Assembly (NCBI GenBank): GCA_018065025.1 | Contig: JAGHUB010000022.1 | Coordinates: forward strand, 1-11,036 | Length of the DNA: 11,036 nt | Direction: 5' to 3' | Origin: Candidatus Equihabitans merdae | Lineage (GTDB): Bacteria > Bacillota > Clostridia > Lachnospirales > Lachnospiraceae | Shown: one piece after another, positions 1 through 7,557 of the stretch | Layout: every line of letters starts with the position of its first letter | How positions within the stretch are numbered: position 1 is the stretch's first letter | Program-made: the position numbers and the translations under genes | Notes under the pieces: model-generated | Databases searched by the model: none | Told to the model about the DNA's origin: nothing | Seen by the model: the letters and a program-made list of their open reading frames with translations, nothing else

Positions 1-67
1 TACATTAATGCAAATACAAATATTTTCATGCTTTTACTCTCACCAATCCAAATGACCTGTATCGTTT

Positions 68-89
68 ATCATTAATAAATGATATCATT
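68..89. repeat. AT-rich overlapping palindromes upstream of the glycosyltransferase gene
   Basis: Positions 68-83 form an inverted repeat with 6-bp arms (ATCATT / AATGAT) around a 4-nt spacer. Positions 78-89 form a 12-bp perfect palindrome (AATGATATCATT) that shares the middle half-site. The pair lies about 60 nt upstream of the glycosyltransferase start, so it could be an operator. AT-rich DNA gives such palindromes by chance, and I see no convincing -35/-10 pair in positions 1-146, so the function is open. Confidence 0.25.
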
Positions 90-146
90 ATCCATTATGA
101 AGCTTTTGCTCATAACCATTATAACTTGTCAGGCAAAGGATAAACA

Positions 147-1100
147 ATGATGAACAGCAATCAACAGGATTTCGGTCTTGTCAGTGTGGTCATACCCACC
201 CATAACAGATGTGATGATCTGGTCAGGGCCATCCAAAGTGTTACCAATCAGACCTATAAGAATATTGAAGTTATCGTGGTATCCGACGGTTCCACCGATC
301 AGACTGATCAGGTCATGGCTAACTATCCCGACAGCCGTGTTTCATACATCGCCTACTCTCCTGCCAAAGGCGGAAATCATGCCCGAAATGTTGGTATCCA
401 AGCTGCCAAGGGAGACTTCGTGGCATTTCTGGATGATGACGATGAATGGATGGAAAGCAAGGTTGAAAAACAGGTCCTGGCACTTTCTGAAAGCCAAGAC
501 TATGGTCTTGCCTACACAGGTGTAGAGTTCATCAACACCTTCAACAATAAGTCATACACCTACTATTCATCACCTTCTGTCAAGGGCTCTATTTCAAAAC
601 AGATATTAGTAACCAATCCCATTGGTACCACCTCCAGCGTCATGATCAGAAGATCACTATTGGAGCAAGAATGTTTTGATGAAGAGATGCCGGCCCTTCA
701 GGATTATGAATTGTGGATCAGATTGTGTCAGATCACATCAATTACTCCTGTACCTGAACCCCTGGTCAAGTATTACACAAGCTTCAAAAAGAATTCCTCC
801 ACACAGATATCCAACAATGTGGATAAGTTCTTAAATGCCGAAAGGCAGATTGCCACAAAGCATAAGAACCTGATAAATCAATTAAGCCCGGAAGAACTGG
901 CAACCAGATCTTTCAATTCAAAGATGGGTCTGGTCAATCGATACCTGCGAAATAATCAAGGAGCCAAGGTCCGCAAGATCTGCAGCCCTTATATCTTAAA
1001 AAAGAAAAGTGCCCTTGCTTATTACCTGCTCTCCTTCTTCCCCTATCAGGCTTCCGTAGCTGTAAAGTCAATGAAAGCAAGACCAAGAAAGGTAAAATGA
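147..1100 (+). CDS. family 2 glycosyltransferase (GT-A fold)
   Basis: This 317-residue protein most likely transfers a sugar from a nucleotide-sugar donor onto a surface-glycan intermediate at the inner face of the membrane. The N-terminal part has the GT2 signature: VSVVIPTHN at 12-20, a VVSDGSTD stretch at 44-51, and a metal/nucleotide-binding DDDD run at 96-99 within FLDDDDEWM. A second hallmark, QDYELWIRL at 185-193, sits where GT2 enzymes carry the catalytic (E/Q)D motif. There is no signal peptide or clear membrane helix. The C-terminal 90 residues are basic and unassigned. The start is supported by AAAGGA 6 nt upstream; a second ATG follows directly, so initiation could be one codon later. 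It is the only + strand gene and converges on the CWB2 gene. Donor, acceptor and polymer cannot be told from sequence; a capsule, teichoic-acid-like or other wall polysaccharide cluster to the left is inference. Confidence 0.88.
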   Translation: MMNSNQQDFGLVSVVIPTHNRCDDLVRAIQSVTNQTYKNIEVIVVSDGSTDQTDQVMANYPDSRVSYIAYSPAKGGNHARNVGIQAAKGDFVAFLDDDDEWMESKVEKQVLALSESQDYGLAYTGVEFINTFNNKSYTYYSSPSVKGSISKQILVTNPIGTTSSVMIRRSLLEQECFDEEMPALQDYELWIRLCQITSITPVPEPLVKYYTSFKKNSSTQISNNVDKFLNAERQIATKHKNLINQLSPEELATRSFNSKMGLVNRYLRNNQGAKVRKICSPYILKKKSALAYYLLSFFPYQASVAVKSMKARPRKVK

Positions 1101-1149
1101 CAAGGATTCCACACATGCAGAATCCTCCCGAGAATTAAAGATACATGAA

Positions 1150-1181
1150 AAACGACCTCTGATTCACATCAGAGGTCGTTT
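1150..1181. terminator. bidirectional intrinsic terminator between convergent genes
   Basis: A perfect 14-bp stem (arms 1150-1163 and 1168-1181) closes a 4-nt TCAC loop. Read on the minus strand the stem runs into a T5 tract; on the plus strand it ends in TTT followed by CAT. It lies 49 nt after the glycosyltransferase stop and 21 nt after the CWB2 gene stop, so it can serve both transcripts and looks stronger for the CWB2 gene. A weaker 7-bp inverted repeat (1103-1109 / 1120-1126) lies between it and the glycosyltransferase stop. Confidence 0.88.
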
Positions 1182-1202
1182 CATATTGAACTTACTAAAT
1201 GA

Positions 1203-2435
1203 TTAGTGGCAGGCACCGTTGTGCTCAGCGTCCACGGCAGCTTTGATCTGATCGATCATGGGTGAACGGTTGGTCTGACCACCTGTCAGGAATACTTCCT
1301 TAGCAAAACCATTGAAGAAATGGTTTGTGATGTAGTTAAGAGCGTTTGTGCAATCCGGTTTAACCAGCATTGTGACGGTATATTCGCCTTCTGCCTTACC
1401 GATTCTGGATAACATACCACTGGACAGAGCATCCGGGAAGTCTTTATCTTCAGCATTGTAGGCAACGATCAGTCTGGTTGTTGTCTTTACATCACCGGCA
1501 AATTCATGGTTGATCTTGGCAGCTGTTAAATAACGGTCATCGCCGGCCAGTCTTTCAAAATTCTTGGCACCTACGATGTTCACAACAATATTCTCAGCAG
1601 CAGGCTGAACGGTGGCTGTACCACCCAGGATATAAACGGCACTGGCCATCTGCAGACATTCCTGAGTCTTTTCAGTCAGAGTAGCACCATCAGTCAGAAG
1701 AATGGGAGCACCAAAATAGTAGCTGATGGGAGAAACAGACAGTGCATCGGGAGAACGCTTACCTGAAGCAACAAATACCGGTCTGTCAAGCTTACCTGAT
1801 GCAACATTTAAGTCAATAATCTGGTCAAAGACCTCCTCAGCTGTTTCATAACGGTCCATACCGCCTAAAACAACGACCTTGTCCTCAGTCAGACCGATTT
1901 CAGCAAGTCCTGCCTTCATGGCATCAGAGAAACCAAGACCGATCAGATAGGCCTTATCAATGTTAGTGCTTACACCATCACCCCAGTGATCAATCAGGAG
2001 TTCCTTGGTAGCGGCTGTCAGTTCGCCACGATCTGAAAGAAGAAGGGGGCAATCCAGAGAACCGGCCAGACCATTGGCTGAAAGGGCATCCGGGAAATCG
2101 TTACCACATGCGATAACAACTGTATCAACGGATTCGCCTGCCGGGAATGCCTTCATAGCAATTCTGGCAGCTGTGTCATAACGAAGCTGGCCCCACAGGG
2201 GAACATATTGAACAGGAGCTACTGTGTTTAATTCTTCTGAAAGAGCAGCTGCCTCAGCAGGAGTTGCTGTTTCTAATTCTTCAGCAACGGCGGATGCCTG
2301 AGCAAAAGTGGCCTCTACTTCTTCGATGCTTTCGCCCCAATAGTTTGTGTCGTCAGCCAGAACAGTTGTAGTCATACTGCCAAGCAGCATCATGAAAGCA
2401 ACTGTACCTGCAAATATTTTTTTCATACGGTTCAT
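1203..2435 (-). CDS. secreted cell-wall-binding repeat 2 (CWB2) protein with no enzymatic domain
   Basis: This is a 410-residue exported protein. A signal peptide covers residues 1-27 (MNRMKKIF..., hydrophobic core, VLA before DD). A short Ala/Glu-rich, probably helical stretch spans about 34-70. Three CWB2 modules follow from about residue 76 to the end. They are visible as RYDTA, RYETA and RYLTA; as FPDALS, SPDALS and FPDALS; and as closing YLIGLG, YILGG and FLTGG segments. CWB2 triplets are known from clostridial Cwp/S-layer proteins, where they bind an anionic wall polymer. Here nothing else is attached, so it is an anchor-only protein or a partner for others. The reading frame stays open to an ATG at 2498, but I chose 2435: it has AGAGAGG 8 nt upstream, starts a proper signal peptide, and lies downstream of a consensus promoter whose start point (about 2473) excludes the 2498 codon. 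A start at residue 4 (MKKIF) is also possible. Confidence 0.87.
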   Translation of the reverse strand: MNRMKKIFAGTVAFMMLLGSMTTTVLADDTNYWGESIEEVEATFAQASAVAEELETATPAEAAALSEELNTVAPVQYVPLWGQLRYDTAARIAMKAFPAGESVDTVVIACGNDFPDALSANGLAGSLDCPLLLSDRGELTAATKELLIDHWGDGVSTNIDKAYLIGLGFSDAMKAGLAEIGLTEDKVVVLGGMDRYETAEEVFDQIIDLNVASGKLDRPVFVASGKRSPDALSVSPISYYFGAPILLTDGATLTEKTQECLQMASAVYILGGTATVQPAAENIVVNIVGAKNFERLAGDDRYLTAAKINHEFAGDVKTTTRLIVAYNAEDKDFPDALSSGMLSRIGKAEGEYTVTMLVKPDCTNALNYITNHFFNGFAKEVFLTGGQTNRSPMIDQIKAAVDAEHNGACH

Positions 2436-2479
2436 ATATTTAACCTCTCTATAATATCTAAAGTTACATTTGCCCCTAT

Positions 2480-2508
2480 ATTGTAGCCAATCAGACAAGT
2501 TATGTCAA
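2480..2508 (-). promoter_or_regulatory. sigma-A promoter of the CWB2 gene
   Basis: On the minus strand a perfect -35 TTGACA (2503-2508) is followed by a 17-nt spacer and a -10 TACAAT (2480-2485, 5 of 6 consensus). Transcription should begin near 2473, leaving a leader of about 37 nt before the CWB2 start at 2435. The match is strong enough to decide the start codon of the gene. Confidence 0.85.
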
Positions 2509-2707
2509 ACATGTGGCATGAACAGCCATATGAAACTGTTTCACCTGATGGAATATCTGTCTGCCGGGCGCGTGTTCATAATTTGTCTTTATTTTGTTTA
2601 CTAAACCTTTTTTATTATTACAAATGGTGAACATAATCACTTAGTATACTTACATCATCGAAAGATTGTTAAAACTTTTTTTCATAATAATACAATTCCT
2701 CCCTTTT
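2509..2707. other. AT-rich intergenic stretch with no supported gene
   Basis: Nothing here supports a gene. The stretch has several T-runs. On the minus strand it contains a tiny 11-codon frame (MKKSFNNLSMM, about 2650-2685) with GGGAGG 12 nt ahead. That spacing is long, and I see no other sign that the frame is translated. No convincing promoter was found on either strand. Confidence 0.5.
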
Positions 2708-2733
2708 AAAGGCAGCTCGAAGGAGCTGCCTTT
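2708..2733. repeat. perfect 11-bp hairpin in the gap between tuf and the CWB2 gene
   Basis: Arms 2708-2718 and 2723-2733 (AAAGGCAGCTC and its exact complement) close a GAAG loop. The T-tracts are only three bases long on either strand, so it is a weak intrinsic terminator at best. It may be part of a dispersed intergenic repeat together with the direct and inverted repeats just to its right. Confidence 0.6.
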
Positions 2734-2760
2734 CGCATTTGCCACGCAACGAGATGCCTG

Positions 2761-2827
2761 ACCTCGATTCCGCTGCGCTTCAATATCGTAAGCTACAAGC
2801 CATGTCACCTCGATTCCACTACGTTCC
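2761..2827. repeat. imperfect 21-bp direct repeat pair
   Basis: Positions 2761-2781 and 2807-2827 share 18 of 21 bases, both beginning ACCTCGATTCC. They are 46 nt apart start to start. Their open frame on the minus strand gives short paired peptides (ERSGIEV and QRNRGQ), which look like repeat read-through rather than protein. The second copy lies inside the inverted-repeat element at 2787-2931 and the first just outside it. Confidence 0.55.
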
Positions 2828-2931
2828 ATCTCGGTCACGGCTGTCGCCAAATAAACCAGCGCAACAAAAAACAGCTGCATACGAGTATGCAGCTGTTTTA
2901 TTACGCTAGTTTACTTGGCTTGTAGCTTACG
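2787..2931. repeat. 145-bp segment bounded by 16-bp perfect inverted repeats
   Basis: CGTAAGCTACAAGCCA at 2787-2802 recurs as its exact reverse complement at 2916-2931. The segment begins 5 nt after the tuf stop codon and encloses the tuf terminator hairpin. No transposase gene and no obvious target-site duplication is visible (left flank CAATAT, right flank TGAAC). It could be a small MITE-like or other dispersed repeat, or a long-range RNA stem at the tuf 3' end. Confidence 0.6.
2868..2899 (-). terminator. intrinsic terminator of the str operon, after tuf
   Basis: A perfect 14-bp stem (arms 2868-2881 and 2886-2899, core ACAGCTGCATA) closes a 4-nt loop. On the minus strand it leads into a T-run ending at GTTGC, a strong terminator 37 nt after the tuf stop. 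The plus strand also has T4 after the stem, so it may work in both directions. Confidence 0.9.
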
Positions 2932-2936
2932 TGAAC

Positions 2937-4136
2937 TTAGTCTTTAACTGTGGCAACACGGCCTGAACCTACAGTACGGCCACCTTCACGGATAGCGAAT
3001 GTAAGACCCTGTTCCATAGCGATCGGGTGGATCAGATCGATAGACATTTCGACGTTATCGCCAGGCATGCACATTTCTGTGCCTTCCGGAAGAGAGATAA
3101 CACCTGTTACGTCAGTTGTTCTGAAATAGAACTGCGGACGATAGTTGTTGAAGAACGGTGTGTGACGACCACCTTCATCTTTTGTCAGAACGTAAACCTG
3201 AGCTGTGAAGCTCTTGTGGCATGTAACTGTGCCGGGCTTAGCAATAACCTGACCACGTTCGATACCTGTACGTTCAACACCACGAAGCAGAACACCGATG
3301 TTATCACCAGCTTCGGCCTGATCCAGCAGTTTGTGGAACATTTCGATACCAGTAGCAACAGTGTTTCTGGATTCTTCACGGATACCAACGATTTCAACCG
3401 GGTCATTCAGTTTCAGAGAACCACGTTCTACACGGCCTGTAGCAACTGTACCACGACCAGAGATTGTGAATACGTCTTCAACGGGCATCAGGAACGGCTT
3501 ATCTGTATCACGTTCCGGAGACGGAATCCATTCATCAACAGCATCCATCAGTTCCATGACGCTATCGCCCCACTTACCTGCCGGATCCTGCAGAGCCATC
3601 AGAGCAGAACCACGGATGATCGGTGTGTCATCGCCCGGGAATTCATACTCGTTCAGGAGTTCACGGATTTCCATATCAACAAGGTCAAGAAGTTCTTCAT
3701 CATCAACCATGTCGCATTTGTTCATGTATACGCAGATAGCCGGAACACCAACCTGACGGGCAAGAAGGATATGTTCCTTTGTCTGAGCCATAACACCATC
3801 AGTAGCGGCGCAAACAAGAACAGCACCGTCCATCTGAGCAGCACCAGTGATCATGTTCTTAACATAGTCGGCGTGGCCGGGGCAGTCAACATGAGCATAG
3901 TGACGAGCGTTTGTTTCATATTCTACGTGAGCGGTATTGATTGTGATACCACGTTCTCTTTCTTCCGGAGCCTTATCGATGTTAGCGAAATCGATCTTCT
4001 GGTTGCCCGGGCAGGGAACTCTTTCAGCCAGAACTTCTGTGATAGCAGAAGTCAGAGTTGTTTTACCATGGTCAACGTGACCGATAGTACCGATGTTTAC
4101 ATGCGGTTTGGTTCTCTCGAATTTAACTTTAGCCAT
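2937..4136 (-). CDS. tuf: translation elongation factor Tu
   Basis: This is EF-Tu, the GTPase that carries aminoacyl-tRNA to the ribosomal A site. It is 399 residues, the usual length. All three domains are present. The GTPase domain shows the P-loop GHVDHGKT at 19-26, switch I RGITI at 62-66, DCPGH at 84-88 and NKCD at 139-142. The beta-barrel domains 2 and 3 include [17 protein letters not shown] and the C-terminal [10 protein letters not shown]. The start is fixed by the conserved MAKVKFER and by AAGGAG 10 nt upstream. It is the last gene of the str operon, 137 nt after fusA. That gap holds a hairpin and a promoter candidate, so tuf may be expressed partly on its own. No damage is seen. 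Whether a second tuf copy exists elsewhere cannot be seen here. Confidence 0.99.
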   Translation of the reverse strand: MAKVKFERTKPHVNIGTIGHVDHGKTTLTSAITEVLAERVPCPGNQKIDFANIDKAPEERERGITINTAHVEYETNARHYAHVDCPGHADYVKNMITGAAQMDGAVLVCAATDGVMAQTKEHILLARQVGVPAICVYMNKCDMVDDEELLDLVDMEIRELLNEYEFPGDDTPIIRGSALMALQDPAGKWGDSVMELMDAVDEWIPSPERDTDKPFLMPVEDVFTISGRGTVATGRVERGSLKLNDPVEIVGIREESRNTVATGIEMFHKLLDQAEAGDNIGVLLRGVERTGIERGQVIAKPGTVTCHKSFTAQVYVLTKDEGGRHTPFFNNYRPQFYFRTTDVTGVISLPEGTEMCMPGDNVEMSIDLIHPIAMEQGLTFAIREGGRTVGSGRVATVKD

Positions 4137-4192
4137 TTTTTAAAATCTCCTTAAAAATAAGTGTGCCCATACTGGGATTTAGAGAAATTTTT

Positions 4193-4205
4193 GTTCAAAC
4201 TGAAC
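4193..4205. repeat. short palindrome in the putative tuf leader
   Basis: GTTCA and TGAAC surround a 3-nt centre, giving a 13-nt inverted repeat between the putative tuf promoter and the tuf ribosome binding site. It could be a small hairpin or protein site in the leader, or chance. Confidence 0.25.
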
Positions 4206-4215
4206 GCTACATTGA

Positions 4216-4244
4216 ATTTTAAAGCATAGGGCTTGCATTTGCAA
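4216..4244 (-). promoter_or_regulatory. candidate internal promoter for tuf
   Basis: On the minus strand TTGCAA (4239-4244, 4 of 6 consensus) lies 17 nt before TAAAAT (4216-4221, 5 of 6). Transcription would start near 4209, about 70 nt before the tuf start. The -35 box lies inside the hairpin at 4228-4249. Extra EF-Tu supply from an internal promoter is plausible because cells need far more EF-Tu than EF-G, but the -35 is imperfect. Confidence 0.5.
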
Positions 4245-4249
4245 GCCCT
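4228..4249. repeat. GC-rich 9-bp hairpin between fusA and tuf
   Basis: AGGGCTTGC (4228-4236) pairs perfectly with 4241-4249 around a 4-nt loop, 24 nt after the fusA stop. The minus-strand tail (ATGCTTTAAAA) is a poor T-tract, so it is more likely a partial attenuator or mRNA 3'-end stabiliser than a full terminator. On the plus strand it ends in T4. It overlaps the -35 box of the tuf promoter candidate. Confidence 0.6.
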
Positions 4250-4273
4250 TTTATTACGCTTAAAAAGGCAGGA

Positions 4274-6391
4274 TTACTTGTTGCCAAGTACCTTATCCAT
4301 GATGTTCTTCGGAACCTTATCATAGTGATCGAAGAACATTGAGTAGTTACCACGACCCTGGGTCTTGGAACGCAGGTCTGTTGCATAACCGAACATCTCA
4401 GCCAGCGGTACGTAAGCTTTAACCTGTTTGCCGTTACCGACATCTTCGAAGCCTTCGATCATACCACGACGTGAGTTTACATCGCCGATAACATCGCCCA
4501 TGTATTCTTCCGGCATAGTAACTTCAACCTTCATGATGGGCTCAAGCAGAGCGGGCTGACCCTTCTTCATAGCTTCCTTGAAGGCCAGAGAACCGGCGAT
4601 GTGGAAGGCCATTTCTGAGGAGTCGACCGGATGGAAGGAGCCATCATAGATCTCAGCGGCAACACCGATAACCGGATAGCCACCAAGGATACCAGCTCTC
4701 ATAGCTTCCTGGATACCGTCATCAACAGCGGGGATGTATTCCTTCGGAACCTTACCACCGATAACAACATTGCTGAACTTGTACAGTTCTTCGCCGTTGA
4801 TATCCATGGGAGCGAAACGAACCTTGGCATGGCCGTACTGACCTTTACCACCGGACTGACGAGCGTATTTGCTGTCGATATCGCTGCCAACTGTGATAGT
4901 TTCACGATAGGCAACCTGCGGAGCACCAACGTTGGCTTCAACGTGGAATTCTCTCAGCAGACGGTCAACGATGATTTCCAGATGAAGTTCACCCATACCG
5001 GCGATGATTGTCTGACCTGTTTCAGAATCAGTATGCTGACGGAATGTGGGATCTTCTTCGGCCAGCTTGGCAAGAGCTTCACCAAGCTTATCCTGACCGG
5101 CTTTTGTCTTGGGCTCGATAGCCAGCTCAATAACCGGTTCCGGGAATTCCATGGATTCCAGGATGATCGGATGCTGATCGGCACAAAGTGTATCACCTGT
5201 TGTAGTGAACTTCAGACCGATAGCAGCAGCAATATCACCGGAATATACCTTATCCAGCTCTTCACGCTTGTTAGCATGCATCTGCAGGATACGGGCAACA
5301 CGTTCTTTCTTCTGCTTGCTGGCGTTCAGAACGTAAGAACCGGAATTAAGTGTACCGGAATATACGCGGAAGTATGCCAGTTTGCCGACGAACGGGTCTG
5401 TAACAATCTTGAATGCCAGAGCGGAGAAGGGTTCATCATCAGATGAAGGTCTGGAGTCTTCGTTACCTTCCAGGTCAACACCTGTGATGTCCGGGATATC
5501 CAGCGGGCTCGGCATATATTCGATAACAGCGTCCAGAAGCTTCTGAACACCCTTGTTACGGTAAGCTGTACCACAGGCAACCGGAATAGCAAGACCTTCG
5601 CAGGTACCCTTTCTCAGAGCAGCCTTCATATCTTCGATAGACGGTTCTTCGCCTTCCAGATACTGCATCATCAGATCTTCATCCAGATCGCAGATCTGTT
5701 CGACCAGCTGCTGGTGATAAAGTTCAGCATCTTCCTGCATATCTTCAGGAATCTCTGTGATTCTGATGTCGCGGCCATCTTTGCCTTCATAGTAGTAAGC
5801 CTGCATCTCGAACAGGTCGATGATACCTACGAAAGTATCTTCAGCACCGATCGGGAGCTGCAGACAGACAGGATTCTTACCCAATCTTGTCTTGATTTCT
5901 TCTACGCAGTTGTAGAAGTTAGCGCCGATAACGTCCATCTTGTTAATGAAAGCCATACGAGGAACGTTATATTTATCAGCCTGGCGCCATACGTTTTCAG
6001 ACTGCGGTTCAACACCACCCTTAGCATCGAAAACACCAACAGCGCCATCGAGAACACGCAGGGAACGTTCTACTTCAACTGTGAAGTCAACGTGACCGGG
6101 TGTATCGATGATGTTGATACGATGTTCCAGTGCACCGGGAGCAGTTTTAGCTTCTTTTTCCAGAGTCCAGTGGCAAGTTGTAGCAGCGGATGTGATTGTG
6201 ATACCACGTTCCTGCTCCTGAGCCATCCAGTCCATGGTAGCTGTACCTTCGTGTGTTTCACCGATTTTGTAGTTAACCCCAGTATAGAAAAGGATACGCT
6301 CTGTCAATGTTGTCTTACCAGCATCGATGTGAGCCATAATACCGATATTTCTGGTTCTATCCAGGGGATATGCTCTACCGTTATCAGCCAT
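4274..6391 (-). CDS. fusA: translation elongation factor G
   Basis: EF-G is the GTPase that drives translocation of tRNA and mRNA on the ribosome. The 705-residue product has a complete GTPase domain: P-loop AHIDAGKTT at 20-28, RGITI at 62-66, DTPGH at 96-100 and NKMD at 150-153. The full set of downstream domains follows, including the GMGELHLEI region of domain III and the [13 protein letters not shown] loop of domain IV. A small insertion around 77-91 (charged, Ala/Pro-containing) lies between the RGITI and DTPGH motifs and slightly lengthens the domain. The start has AGAGAGGA directly upstream, and the gene begins 12 nt after the rpsG stop, so the two are co-transcribed. Its position in an rpsL-rpsG-fusA-tuf cluster marks it as the housekeeping copy rather than a tetracycline-resistance or EF-G2 paralogue. 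Confidence 0.99.
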   Translation of the reverse strand: MADNGRAYPLDRTRNIGIMAHIDAGKTTLTERILFYTGVNYKIGETHEGTATMDWMAQEQERGITITSAATTCHWTLEKEAKTAPGALEHRINIIDTPGHVDFTVEVERSLRVLDGAVGVFDAKGGVEPQSENVWRQADKYNVPRMAFINKMDVIGANFYNCVEEIKTRLGKNPVCLQLPIGAEDTFVGIIDLFEMQAYYYEGKDGRDIRITEIPEDMQEDAELYHQQLVEQICDLDEDLMMQYLEGEEPSIEDMKAALRKGTCEGLAIPVACGTAYRNKGVQKLLDAVIEYMPSPLDIPDITGVDLEGNEDSRPSSDDEPFSALAFKIVTDPFVGKLAYFRVYSGTLNSGSYVLNASKQKKERVARILQMHANKREELDKVYSGDIAAAIGLKFTTTGDTLCADQHPIILESMEFPEPVIELAIEPKTKAGQDKLGEALAKLAEEDPTFRQHTDSETGQTIIAGMGELHLEIIVDRLLREFHVEANVGAPQVAYRETITVGSDIDSKYARQSGGKGQYGHAKVRFAPMDINGEELYKFSNVVIGGKVPKEYIPAVDDGIQEAMRAGILGGYPVIGVAAEIYDGSFHPVDSSEMAFHIAGSLAFKEAMKKGQPALLEPIMKVEVTMPEEYMGDVIGDVNSRRGMIEGFEDVGNGKQVKAYVPLAEMFGYATDLRSKTQGRGNYSMFFDHYDKVPKNIMDKVLGNK

Positions 6392-6403
6392 GGTTTTCCT
6401 CTC

Positions 6404-6874
6404 TTAGAATCTGTAGTGTGCGAATGCCTTGTTGGCGTCAGCCATACGATGCATTTCTTCTTTTCTCTTAACGGCTGCGCCTGTGTTGTTCAGGGCGTCC
6501 ATGATTTCGCCGGCAAGACGATCCTGCATCTGCTTTTCGGATCTGTTGCGGGAGAATGTGGTCAGCCATCTCAGAGCCAGAGCCTGACGTCTGTCAGGAC
6601 GAACTTCGATAGGTACCTGATATGTAGCACCACCGACACGTCTTGCTTTAACTTCGACGACGGGCATAATGTTGTTAAGTGCTTCCTGGAAAGCTTCCAG
6701 GGCCGGTTTACCGGTCTTTTCTTCGACCTTGGCAAATGCGTTGTAAACGATCTTCTGGGCTACGCCCTTCTTGCCATCAAGCATGATGTTGTTGATCAGC
6801 TTTGTGACAACCTTATCGTTGTACAGGGGATCTGCCAGGACTTCTCTTTTCTGTGCATGTCCTTTACGCGGCAC
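6404..6874 (-). CDS. rpsG: 30S ribosomal protein S7, GTG start
   Basis: S7 is the primary 16S rRNA-binding protein that organises the 30S head and contacts tRNA at the E site. The 156-residue sequence begins [10 protein letters not shown] and contains [11 protein letters not shown] and the [17 protein letters not shown] loop, and ends AHYRF; the length is normal. Initiation is at GTG (6872-6874), with AGGAGGGA about 7 nt upstream; no in-frame ATG near this point gives a complete protein. It sits 157 nt after rpsL, a wide gap containing two hairpins, and 12 nt before fusA. In E. coli S7 represses its own operon by binding the rpsL-rpsG intercistronic RNA. Whether the same happens here is not shown by the sequence. 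Confidence 0.99.
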   Translation of the reverse strand: MPRKGHAQKREVLADPLYNDKVVTKLINNIMLDGKKGVAQKIVYNAFAKVEEKTGKPALEAFQEALNNIMPVVEVKARRVGGATYQVPIEVRPDRRQALALRWLTTFSRNRSEKQMQDRLAGEIMDALNNTGAAVKRKEEMHRMADANKAFAHYRF

Positions 6875-6894
6875 GTTACTTCCCTCCTAAATCA

Positions 6895-6943
6895 CTATGA
6901 TTTATTCATAGGTACTCACATTGGATATGTGTTCGCACGGTAC
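6895..6943 (-). promoter_or_regulatory. structured rpsL-rpsG intercistronic RNA, possible S7 control site
   Basis: Two hairpins stand one after the other just upstream of the rpsG ribosome binding site. The first has arms 6895-6900 and 6906-6911 (CTATGA / TCATAG). The second has arms 6917-6921 and 6927-6931 (CACAT / ATGTG), with an outer GTAC pair at 6912-6915 and 6940-6943. They could control rpsG translation. Analogy with the E. coli S7 autoregulatory site supports the idea only by position; I did not find its specific rRNA-like elements. Confidence 0.35.
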
Positions 6944-7031
6944 GTAATCTCTATTGTCCACAGCCGAACGAAACGGACGATAGGAAACCCCGTAGTGAAT
7001 ACTTCCTGTGATTGGGTTTATTAGTTATTAA

Positions 7032-7445
7032 TTATTTCTTCGGTCTCTTAGCGCCGTATTTAGAACGGGCCTGACGACGGTTTGCAACACCGGCTGTATC
7101 CGGAGTGCCGCGGATGATGTGGTAACGAGTACCGGGAAGATCCTTAACACGACCGCCTCTGATCATAACAACGCTGTGTTCCTGAAGGTTGTGACCTTCG
7201 CCCGGAATGTAGCTTGTTACTTCGATGCCGTTTGACAGACGTACACGAGCGATTTTACGAAGAGCTGAGTTCGGCTTCTTCGGTGTAGCAGTCTTAACAG
7301 CTGTGCAAACACCTCTCTTCTGCGGGCTGGATGCATCAACGGCTTTTTTCTTCAGAGAGTTGAATGATTTCTGAAGAGCCGGAGCTGTGGACTTCTTAAC
7401 TGCGCTATGTCTGCCCTGTTTAACTAACTGATTAAATGTAGGCAT
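7032..7445 (-). CDS. rpsL: 30S ribosomal protein S12
   Basis: S12 sits at the 30S decoding centre and monitors codon-anticodon pairing. The product is 137 residues and carries the Firmicutes-type insertion of about 13 residues around 27-40 that enterobacterial S12 lacks. The [11 protein letters not shown] loop (54-64) and the GGRVKDLPG loop both keep the wild-type lysines; substitutions at these sites give streptomycin resistance, so none of that type is present. AAGGAGG lies 10 nt upstream of the ATG. It is the first gene of the str operon, with its own near-consensus promoter and a leader of about 139 nt. The gene upstream is an ABC permease rather than rpoC. Confidence 0.99.
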   Translation of the reverse strand: MPTFNQLVKQGRHSAVKKSTAPALQKSFNSLKKKAVDASSPQKRGVCTAVKTATPKKPNSALRKIARVRLSNGIEVTSYIPGEGHNLQEHSVVMIRGGRVKDLPGTRYHIIRGTPDTAGVANRRQARSKYGAKRPKK

Positions 7446-7470
7446 TCCTTAGTTTCCTCCTTAATATAGT

Positions 7471-7495
7471 CCGCTTACGCGGCAGGTTCGGCTGC
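7471..7495 (-). promoter_or_regulatory. small hairpins in the rpsL leader
   Basis: On the minus strand CCGC-GTAA-GCGG (7471-7482) makes a 4-bp GC stem closed by a GNRA-type tetraloop, 8 nt upstream of the rpsL Shine-Dalgarno. A GCAG / CTGC stem (7482-7485, 7492-7495) directly precedes it. These could tune translation or mRNA stability, but the stems are short. Confidence 0.3.
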
Positions 7496-7557
7496 ATTTG
7501 TTATGTTTAGGCTCTCACTTCAACGCTTTAATCGGTCAAATTATTTCATTTGGACAC

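Noticed and set aside
2436..2498. 21-residue N-terminal extension of the CWB2 protein
   Set aside because: It would begin upstream of the transcription start of the consensus promoter, and it puts a charged, non-signal sequence before the signal peptide.
2650..2880. Minus-strand frame of 76 codons between tuf and the CWB2 gene
   Set aside because: It starts inside the tuf terminator hairpin, runs through the direct repeats and another hairpin, and has no ribosome binding site. It looks like repeat sequence.
3027..4154. Plus-strand open frame of 375 codons opposite tuf
   Set aside because: It mirrors a highly expressed gene with strong codon bias, which leaves the antisense frame free of stops. 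Its translation is Cys/Ser/Thr-rich with no recognisable domain, and tuf itself is certain.
5714..7024. Plus-strand open frame of 436 codons opposite fusA and rpsG
   Set aside because: Same cause. It even runs through the rpsL-rpsG spacer, but the translation resembles no family, and the minus-strand genes are certain.
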